Position numbers and translations under genes: made by a program. 28,094 nucleotides of DNA from Candidatus Mycoplasma haematohominis. GTDB taxonomy: Bacteria > Bacillota_I > Bacilli_A > Mycoplasmatales > Mycoplasmoidaceae. The notes under the pieces are model-generated. The model was not told where the DNA came from. It saw only the letters and a program-made list of their open reading frames with translations, and ran no database searches. Below are positions 21,511 to 28,094 of the stretch, piece after piece (positions within the stretch are counted from its first letter, which is position 1; every line of letters starts with the position of its first letter). The stretch lies in the NCBI RefSeq assembly GCF_902712995.1, contig NZ_CACTIB010000012.1, positions 1 through 28,094 of the forward strand, given 5' to 3'.

Positions 21511-22698
21511 ATGAGCAACATTAACTCGGTACTAGATACATACAAGAAACCTCTCTACTTCTGAATTACCACAATACTTCTACAGATAATCTTTCTAGCT
21601 ACCCTTATTACATCAATCCATCCTTTTCTATCTTCTTCAAATGGTTCAAATAAGAAAATAGTCCTTATATGAATAAGTTTTGCTTTCCTAGGTCTAAGCT
21701 TTCTATTTAGTTTTCTTCACCTTTACTATTCCAAAAAGAGTTGAAAAATATTTGATACCTTCTCCACTAAACATAGAGAATATGAAGCTAAATTAGATGA
21801 ATTAAGGCTAGAGACTAAGAAAACATTATTTGCTTTTATTCCTATAGTAGGTCTCTTCTCTAGTCTCTACATAATCAAGTGTTTCTCCATAAGAGACGCT
21901 ATCCTAAAAAAAGAAAAAGTAGATGTAGATGACTTTGTAAAGTGTGCTCAGACAAACATAAGGTTCTGACAGACTCTTCAGATTATCTCCTGTGTATCTC
22001 TATTTGCATTCTGTGCTATATATTCTCAGAGCACTAAGGATGCTAGCTTTATCTACATATCTGAATGAATAGGTTCAATAGTCTTTCTGATATATGCAAC
22101 ATCCATAGCTTTCAACAAATACTTAATCTACAGATGCAACATGATAATACGCCGTCTAGGAGAGATAGATGAAGTACAGGAAGAAAAAATAAAGCTGTGA
22201 AAGACTTGTATGAAATGGAGCTATACAGTCTACATACCAATAATTGGTATGCTCTCACTCATACCTTTCTTTATATGTAAATCTATATACAGGGAATTAA
22301 AGGTATCTAATAGCTACATATATTCCTGTCAGTATTTACTGACTATCCTATTAATGGCAATATCTTGCCTTATTCCCTACGTTATTTACTGTGGAGTAGG
22401 ATTTTCAAAGGAAAATTTGATTTCATTAAAAGAAACAGATGCATGAGTAATAATCCCTCCTTTGCTATGAATCATCTCCTTTACATCTATAAGTTTCTAT
22501 CTATCACTTAAGAATACAGTTCATGCTGAGATATTGTCAGAGAAAAAGAAAAAGTATTCAATACTAGATGACATAAATACTCTTTCTAAACTTTCTTCTT
22601 TCCTATGATGAATACCTATATTTGGTTGAATACCAATTGCCTTTATGGCTTACTCATTCTTTAAATTAAAGAAATCAGTTCCTCAGTTAGATATCTAA
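21511..22698 (+). CDS. Membrane protein of three ~130-aa internal repeats, 395 aa
   Basis: Function unknown. ATG to TAA with about ten TGA Trp codons. The chain divides into three similar units (about 1-131, 132-262, 263-395). Each has a hydrophobic helix, a loop, a second hydrophobic helix, a charged helical segment, and a hydrophobic stretch opening with [FYW/I]IPI-x-G: P111 (FIPIVGL), P243 (YIPIIGM) and P369 (WIPIFGW), spaced 132 and 126 residues. If the IPIxG segment crosses the membrane there are nine helices and alternate units flip; basic segments after both the second helix and IPIxG argue instead that IPIxG is a re-entrant hairpin, giving six helices. No catalytic or nucleotide-binding motif is visible. 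A hairpin at 21462 precedes the gene. Confidence 0.82.
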
Positions 22699-22876
22699 AT
22701 AGAGATAATAGATTAGATTTAAAACAGAAAAAATTAAAAATAGTCCAAAAATAACACCTGGTAGTCATATTAAATACTAAATTTTTTAAAAAACTCAAAC
22801 TTTCCTAAAAAACAAGAAACGATTAATAAAATCTAAAAAAAATTATTTCGTAGAGAATTCAAAATTACAAATAATT

Positions 22877-22880
22877 GGAG
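22877..22880 (+). promoter_or_regulatory. Ribosome binding site (GGAG)
   Basis: GGAG ends six bases before the ATG at 22887, which decides for that ATG over the in-frame TTG at 22875 (the TTG overlaps the GGAG). Most genes here lack such a site. The rest of the 188-base gap from 22699 is AT-rich with nothing else that I can support. Confidence 0.55.
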
Positions 22881-22886
22881 TCAAAT

Positions 22887-23606
22887 ATGAGCGACACTGT
22901 TCTAAAAGTTGTAAATATAAGTTCATTATTTTTAAAAACAGCTGCAGGATCCTCTATCCTTTCAGGTGGAACAATAGGGGCAATTAAGCTTAAGGACTAT
23001 TTGCAAAAGGAAGATTTTCTAAGTAGCTCTCAAGAGAATGAACATAACAGGAGTATTTACACTTTTAGGCAAATTCTTAAGACATTAAAACCAACAACAG
23101 CAGAAACCTATGATAATTTAGACGAAAATTCAAAAAAATGATGAAGAGAAAAATTTACTGCTTTTTATAAAAATGGGACAAGGATAAGGAGTAAGAGGTT
23201 CAATGAACTTATAAATTTAGCTTTCCAAAAAGTATGATCAGAAGCTAAAAAAAGTGATGACAGCAATACTCTTACTAGCAAAGTACAGAACTTTGAAGGA
23301 GATTCACAACATGAATTCATGAAAAACTTCTACAAGGAATGTAAAGACATATCAGAACTAGTTCTAACTAAAAATAGCCATCCAAGACACTGAAAAAAAG
23401 TTATTAAAGAATTTTTAACAAAAGTAACAGAAGATGAAGATACAACAAGTGAAGAAGAAAGAGAAATGAGATATCTTAGAGATGCTTGAGTTGCTTGTTC
23501 TGCAAGTGGCAGTACTCCACAAATGGAGATTTATTGACCAAATGGCGAAACTATTAAAGATAAAGAATTAAATGTTTGAAATACAGAAAGTAATATATAT
23601 AAATAA
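22887..23606 (+). CDS. Membrane-anchored paralogue-type protein, 239 aa
   Basis: Function unknown. ATG at 22887 chosen because of the well-spaced GGAG. The N-terminus (MSDTVLKVVNISSLFLKTAA) with the following GSSILSGGTIGAIKLKDYL forms a weakly hydrophobic, Gly/Ser-rich anchor of the haemoplasma paralogue type. A Lys/Glu-rich helical domain follows, with an acidic Thr/Glu stretch (TEDEDTTSEEE) near residue 190. There are exactly two cysteines, in FYKECKD and VACSASG, about 57 residues apart, wider than in the other small paralogues. A double TGA TGA (Trp-Trp) occurs at 23141-23146. It sits directly upstream of pyrG, 180 bases away, with no functional link apparent. Confidence 0.78.
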
Positions 23607-23762
23607 TATTTCTGTCTCTGGTAAGAAATCAGATAGATAGAACTATTTAAAAATATCAAATATTGCAATAGAAGAAAAATAAATCTTAATTACAACACAA
23701 GAACATTGAAAAAATATACTTTTTAAATAGAAAACATTGCGGATATGTGCAACATTGGGATA

Positions 23763-23769
23763 GAAGGAG
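23763..23769 (+). promoter_or_regulatory. Ribosome binding site (GAAGGAG) for pyrG
   Basis: A strong Shine-Dalgarno sequence upstream of pyrG. Spacing to the TTG at 23787 is 17 bases, longer than ideal; in-frame ATA (23778) or ATT (23781) codons lie at better spacing, so the true start may be 2-3 codons upstream. Confidence 0.5.
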
Positions 23770-23786
23770 TAACTTAAATAATTAGT

Positions 23787-25388
23787 TTGAGAAAACCAAA
23801 GATTATTTTTTTCACAGGAGGAATATGTTCATCAGTAGGTAAAGGTCTCACTCTAGCTAACTTAGGAAGAATATTCACTGAGTTAGGTTTTAGAGTTACA
23901 GCTATGAAGTTTGACCCTTATCTAAATAAGAATGCAGGGAATCTATCTCCTTGCCAACATGGAGAAGTGTATGTAACAAAAGATGGTTGTGAAGCAGATT
24001 TAGATTTAGGACATTACGAAAGATTTATGAATTGTGAATTATCCTGCGACTCATGTGTAACAGCTGGTTCAATCATGAAAAACATATTGGACAGGCAAGA
24101 AACTCATGAATTTACAGGAGAAACAATTCAAGTTGTTCCACATTTTGTAGATGAAATCCATAAAAAAATCATGGATTTAATAGAAAAGAACAAAGATATT
24201 GACTTTTTATTCATTGAAATAGGAGGAACTGTAGGGGATATTGAATCAACTCCATTCCTTTATGCAGCTTCCAGATTTAAAAAGAAATATGGAGAAGGCG
24301 ATGTTTTATTCATACACATCTCTCCTCTAATATATTTCCCAGCATCTAAAGAATTAAAAACAAAACCAACTCAACACTCTATACAACAACTAATTTCAAA
24401 CTTAATTACTCCAGATCTACTGATTCTTAGATCCTATATAGAACCTTCTGAAGACATAAAAGTCAAGATATCTACAACAACAAATCTTGCTTTGGATGAG
24501 ATATTTGTTTGTTTAGACAACAATATTTATTTAATAGCTGAAGACTTATATGAACAAAATATTCATAAACAAATACTTAAAAAACTAAATATTCCTGTTC
24601 CTGACAAAAACATTGATAAATGAAAAGATTTCACAAGAAACATAAATTCTTCTAAGGAAAAAGAATTACGAATTGCTCTAATTGCCAAATATGCAAACCT
24701 TTTAGATTCCTATATTTCAATAACTGAATCCTTCAAGATAGCTTCTTATCAATTAGGAGCAAATGTAAAAATTGAGTGCATAAATGTAGATGATCTAAAA
24801 AGCATGACTCTATTGTCTGAATATGATGCAGTCTGTGTACCCTATGGCTTTGGAACAAGAGGAGCAGAACAGAAAACAGAAGCTATCAGATATTGCCGAG
24901 AAAACAAAATACCATTTTTAGGGATATGTTTTGGAATGCAACTGGCTTGTATAGAGTATGCAAAAAATGTTCTTAATGCAAATTGAGCTACTTCCGAAGA
25001 GTTGAATCCAGAAATGGAAGAGCCTATGTTTATACAATTGCCAGATAAAAAAATGAGATTAGGAAACAAAAAGATTATAATTGCCGATGGCACGCTGGCA
25101 AAATCACTGCTTGGGAGTAAGTGTATAGAAGCTAGACATAGGCACAGATATCACTTAAATCCCAAATATATTCCTCTTTTAGAAACAACAGATTTAGTTA
25201 TCTCTGGAGTTTCTGATTGTCCTCAGAAAATAATTGAGATTGTTGAACTTAAGAATCATCCTTTCTTTGTAGCTACTCAGTATCATCCGGAATTTGAGAC
25301 TAATTTTCAGCATGTATGCCCTTTCTTTACTGAATTAATTAGAGCAGCATCTAAAAGAACAAAAGATGTTCGACAACAAAAAATTTAA
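23787..25388 (+). CDS. pyrG: CTP synthase (glutamine-hydrolysing)
   Basis: Makes CTP from UTP, ATP and glutamine; cytosolic, active as a tetramer in the family. 533 aa, close to the usual ~535-545. Synthase domain: P-loop GGICSSVGKG (11-20), DPYLN (43-47), the Mg-binding ADLDLGHYERF (D71) and EIGGTVGDIES (E144). Glutaminase domain: GFGTRG, nucleophile in GICFGMQ (C381), and QYHPEFE (H500, E502), so the amidotransferase triad is complete. The two in-frame TGA codons sit where Trp or tolerant residues fit (NIDKWKDF is a conserved Trp region), supporting code 4. Some core motifs differ from the usual ones (NKNAGNLSPCQHG where most have VDPGTMSPFQHG). The start is non-ATG; TTG chosen since TAA closes the frame four codons upstream. 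Confidence 0.97.
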
Positions 25389-25559
25389 TATTTAAATTAA
25401 TGGAGATTTGAATTTAAATCTGGTTTCTAAAACGACAATAATTAGCAAAATTTACTGAAATGACAGAGGTGAAAGATAACAATAACTAGTTCAAAGTTAC
25501 TAAAATCCAAGTTGGAAAATAGAATTATCAGATACTATTTTTAGAGATTTCTTTTTATT

Positions 25560-26096
25560 ATGAATACTTTAGCTAAGGCAGGCGCAGGAACTGCTGCTAT
25601 TGCTGGGACAACTACAACAGTCGTAGTTGCTACTAAAAATGGATCTTCTAATAGTGAAGAAAACATTAGTTCAGCAGAAAGGAAAAGAAGACAATTCGAA
25701 AAAGATAAAGCGGCGAAGGAAAGTAAATTATCTCAGGGGATCTTAAATAGCATTTGGTATAAGAAAGCCACAAAAGATAGTGATGTAATTTACGTAGGAG
25801 ATGAAAATGAAAAGCTGAAAAAGGAAATAGAGGGTTCGGGCATGAATTTTAGTGACGGCAAAACAGAAATAGATAATTTTCTAAAAACTGAGGATACAAC
25901 TTTAGCTGAGAAAGAAATTAAATTGACAAAAGAAAATGACCAAGAGGAATATGCTGCCAAATGGTGTGAGTTAGCGATAAAAATAACAAGGGAACCTAAA
26001 GAAGAAGAAACCGATGCTAATAAGCCGTATGGAATTTTCTTTGATTGATGCTTCGAATGAAGAAATCTTTCAGAAGATAGTGATGCTTCCTTTTAA
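25560..26096 (+). CDS. Membrane-anchored paralogue-type protein, 178 aa (family copy A)
   Basis: Function unknown. ATG to TAA; without code 4 it would appear to end at 26048. The N-terminus MNTLAKAGAGTAAIAGTTTT and following VVVATK form the anchor. A charged helical region (ERKRRQFEKDKAAKESKL) leads into a domain with DVIYVGDENEKLKKE, an IDNFLK motif, and the C-terminal block KWCELAIKI ... DANKPYGIF ... WCFEW, in which the only two cysteines are 27 residues apart. The gene at 26837 is its close paralogue. A TACTAT/GATACT at about 25531-25538 may be a -10 box. The 171-base gap after pyrG holds nothing else clear. Confidence 0.83.
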
Positions 26097-26166
26097 ATTC
26101 AAAAAAACAATTACTTAAATTAATAAACAGTAAAAGAGGAAAAGATATATAAAAAACCTTCTCTAC

Positions 26167-26172
26167 TATAAT
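26167..26172 (+). promoter_or_regulatory. Putative -10 box (TATAAT)
   Basis: Perfect TATAAT 36 bases before the GTG start at 26209, in the 112-base gap after copy A. No -35 element is apparent. Confidence 0.4.
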
Positions 26173-26208
26173 AAAAATTTGTTTTAAAAATCATCAATTT
26201 AGAGATTT

Positions 26209-26796
26209 GTGTCTCTCTTAAAAAAAGTAACAATAGGAGGTTCAATTACTGCAGTAGCCGGAGGAACAGGTGGCTATCTTATTTGAGATAGTCAAAACAA
26301 AAAATGAATAGAGGCTACAGAAGCAGAAATGATTCAAAAGTTAGAAGAGGAAAGAAAAAGAGAGCAAAAATGACATGAGGATTTTGAAAAGATACACCCT
26401 AATTTCCGAATATTACCTAGCTTAAATGATCTTGAAAACATAAAAAATTTCGTTATCTCTGGCGCTAATTCAACAGACAAAACATACAACGTATTTAGAG
26501 ATATAAAAGATCCTACGAGCGATAATAAAAATTCAATAAAGGTACATAATGAAATATCTGTTTCAGACTATGAAAATTTTCAAGAGGAAGAAGAATTCAA
26601 ACACATGTGATATTCCTTAAATAAAAATCCAAATCTAAAAATGGAAACAAAAAAATTCGGAGAAAAAGTTGAAGGATGCGAAAATATAGAAGCAATAGGG
26701 ACTGAGGAATTTAAATTAAAACAAGGTTGTTGAGGAAGAATTAAGGTAGATAGAGTAAACAAAACATTTGACTACTTGACAAAAAAAACAATTTAA
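26209..26796 (+). CDS. Membrane-anchored paralogue-type protein, 195 aa
   Basis: Function unknown. Start taken as GTG at 26209 because an in-frame TAG lies three codons upstream and no ATG follows before the anchor. The anchor is MSLLKKVTIGGSITAVAGG with TGGYLIW, a typical haemoplasma leader. A Glu/Lys/Arg-rich helix (about residues 40-60) follows, then a domain with WHEDFEKIHPNF. Near the C-terminus are the only two cysteines, CENIEAIG ... KQGCWG (CX16C). Seven in-frame TGA codons encode Trp. It lies between the two close paralogues (25560 and 26837) but is not obviously related to them beyond the general architecture. Confidence 0.78.
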
Positions 26797-26836
26797 AAAC
26801 AAAAAGTAGTAAAAGAATTAAAAACACTTTTTTTGT

Positions 26837-27376
26837 ATGAACACACTAGCTAAAGCAGGCGTAGGTGTTGCTGCTATTGCAGGAACAACTACAACAGTTG
26901 TGGTTACCACTAAAGGAGTATCAAACAACAATGAGGAAAATATTAGTCTCATAGAAAAAAGAAGAAGAAAATTTGAAGAAGATAGAAGAGATAAAGAAGG
27001 TAAGTTGTCTAGAGATATTCTAGATAACCTCTGATATAAGTGAGCAACAAAAAATAGTAATGTGATTTACGTCGGTGATGAAAAAGAAAAATTAAAAAAA
27101 GAAGTAGAGAATTCAAGTGTAGGTTTCGATGACAGTAAGGAAGCAATAGACAATTTTCTAAAAGGAACAGATACAACTTTAACTGAAACAAAAATTGATT
27201 GAGAAGAGAAAGGTGGACAAGTAGAATATGCTAGTAAATGGTGTGAATTAGCAACAAAAATAAAAAGAGATCCTAAAGAAGATGACGGGGAAACAGATGC
27301 CAACAAACCATATGGAATTTTTTTAAGTTGATGCTTTGAATGAACAGATCTGAGCGAAGAAAATTACGGTTCTTAA
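26837..27376 (+). CDS. Membrane-anchored paralogue-type protein, 179 aa (family copy B)
   Basis: Function unknown. Close paralogue of the 178 aa gene at 25560: same anchor (MNTLAKAGVGVAAIAGTTTT), same NVIYVGDE-EKLKKE block, same IDNFLK, and the same C-terminal KWCELATKI ... DANKPYGIF ... WCFEW with cysteines 29 residues apart (27 in copy A; two extra residues in the acidic loop). The Trp in DIDWEEK-type positions and at SWC are TGA, while KWCE is TGG in both. Conservation is strongest at the two ends and weaker in the middle, as expected of a family under diversifying pressure; that cause is inference. A 40-base gap separates it from the preceding gene. Confidence 0.83.
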
Positions 27377-27402
27377 AAATAAAAGTTTTTTAAAAAAATA
27401 AA

Positions 27403-27423
27403 TCAATAAAAGTCTTTTATTGA
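27403..27423 (+). terminator. Perfect 9-bp hairpin, possible terminator
   Basis: TCAATAAAA (27403-27411) and TTTTATTGA (27415-27423) form a perfect 9-pair stem with a 3-base loop (GTC), 27 bases after the stop of copy B. It is AT-rich and lacks a clear T-run, so termination is plausible but unproven. Confidence 0.4.
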
Positions 27424-27425
27424 AA

Positions 27426-27450
27426 GCAAATCTTTATATTAAAAATTTGC
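27426..27450 (+). repeat. Inverted repeat abutting the hsdS start
   Basis: GCAAAT (27426-27431) and ATTTGC (27445-27450) are perfect reverse complements flanking an AT-rich loop that contains TATATT (27435-27440), a possible -10 box. The right arm ends two bases before the ATG at 27453. It may be a regulatory hairpin or a recombination site for hsdS shuffling. Confidence 0.4.
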
Positions 27451-27452
27451 AT

Positions 27453-28091
27453 ATGAAGTCTATTTCATCCTTAATAAATCAATTGACTAAAGGAAATTGA
27501 GAATGAAAAACTCTTGGAGAAATTGCAATAGATATTTACAGAGGAAATGGAGTAGATAACAGTCAAATTGGTACTGGAAGTTATCCTTGTACTACTTATG
27601 GCTCGATATCAAATGCGTTTTCAGTTTGATTTGATAAATGCAACTTCACAGTTGATCCATCTTTAATAAAAAACCCTAAATATTTTGAATATGGAACATT
27701 ATTACTTGTTGCAGCCAGTCAAGTAATGAGATGCATTGCAGATTGTTGCGCTTATTTAGGAAAAGAAAAAGCAATAGCAGGTGGAAACATGTTTTTGCTT
27801 ACGCATAATCAAAATCCAAAATATCTATCATACGCTTTATCTACACATCATGCAAAGCTACAAAAACAAAAATACGCAAAAAAAGGAGCAATAGCGAGTA
27901 TTTCAAAAAACGACCTTAAAAAAATAAAAATACCTCTTCCTCCGCTAGAAATACAAGAACAAATAGCTAATGCTTTAGATCATCTAAGAGAAATATGCGA
28001 AGATTTAGAAAAAGGCATTCCTAAAGAAATCAAATTAGCTAATAAAAGATATGAATATTACAGAGATTTTTTAATTACTGGAAAGAATTAA
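27453..28091 (+). CDS. hsdS: Type I restriction-modification specificity subunit, half-size (HsdS)
   Basis: DNA-recognition subunit of a type I restriction-modification system; in the complex it joins HsdM and HsdR and sets the target sequence. 212 aa, about half of a standard ~400 aa HsdS: one target-recognition domain (about 15-145, starting WEWKTLGEIAIDIYRG, with GNMFLLT) followed by one conserved spacer helix with the signature IKIPLPPLEIQEQIANALD (about 158-176) and a coiled-coil tail to ITGKN. TGA encodes Trp at three sites. Half-size subunits can work as dimers. No hsdM or hsdR lies in the window, but the gene ends 3 bases before its edge. Multiple solitary hsdS genes are known in haemoplasmas. 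An inverted repeat abuts the start. Confidence 0.92.
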
Positions 28092-28094
28092 AGA

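Noticed and set aside
23661..23670. Perfect 10-base palindrome TATTGCAATA
   Set aside because: Short AT-rich palindromes are common here and nothing links it to a promoter.
26776..26781. Perfect TTGACA -35 before the gene at 26837
   Set aside because: It lies inside the upstream coding region and no -10 hexamer occurs at 16-18 bases.

Overview
The window reads as chromosome of a wall-less Mollicute using genetic code 4 (UGA = Trp), most likely a haemotropic mycoplasma (haemoplasma). Evidence: it is AT-rich; TGA falls in frame many times in PolC, CTP synthase and HsdS where homologues have Trp or open sequence; PolC is the Firmicute/Mollicute type; and the rest is dominated by short lineage-specific proteins with one N-terminal glycine-rich membrane segment, the signature of haemoplasma paralogue families. 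The species cannot be named from sequence alone. All coordinates below assume code 4, so most genes are much longer than a standard-code translation shows.

Layout. 99-2083 (+): four small membrane-anchored paralogue-type genes, the last two a tandem duplicate. 2160-4314 (-): a three-gene membrane cluster (398 aa polytopic protein, 136 aa Cys/Trp-containing protein, 176 aa polytopic protein) with a TAATG overlap. 4413-8858 (-): polC. 8928-9146 (+): a small membrane protein gene. 9143-10470 (-): three small genes (coiled coil, and two possible beta-barrel/OB-like proteins). 10473-20861 (-): three consecutive giant genes (1147, 1131 and 1179 aa) separated by 4-5 bases, with a good promoter upstream of the first. 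20983-28091 (+): an acidic-tail protein, a 395 aa membrane protein made of three ~130-aa repeats, a paralogue-type protein, pyrG (CTP synthase), three more paralogue-type proteins (two of them close relatives) and a solitary half-size type I restriction specificity subunit.

How it fits together. Only polC (replication), pyrG (CTP synthesis) and hsdS (DNA recognition) have firm functional assignments. The remaining genes look like cell-surface or membrane proteins. The most interesting are the giant-protein operon, whose first two products are diverged paralogues, the internally repeated membrane proteins, and a two-cysteine pattern shared by all intact small anchored proteins, suggesting a disulphide-bonded ectodomain. 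No rRNA, tRNA, CRISPR array or insertion sequence was seen. No intergenic gap exceeds 300 bases; the largest is 188.
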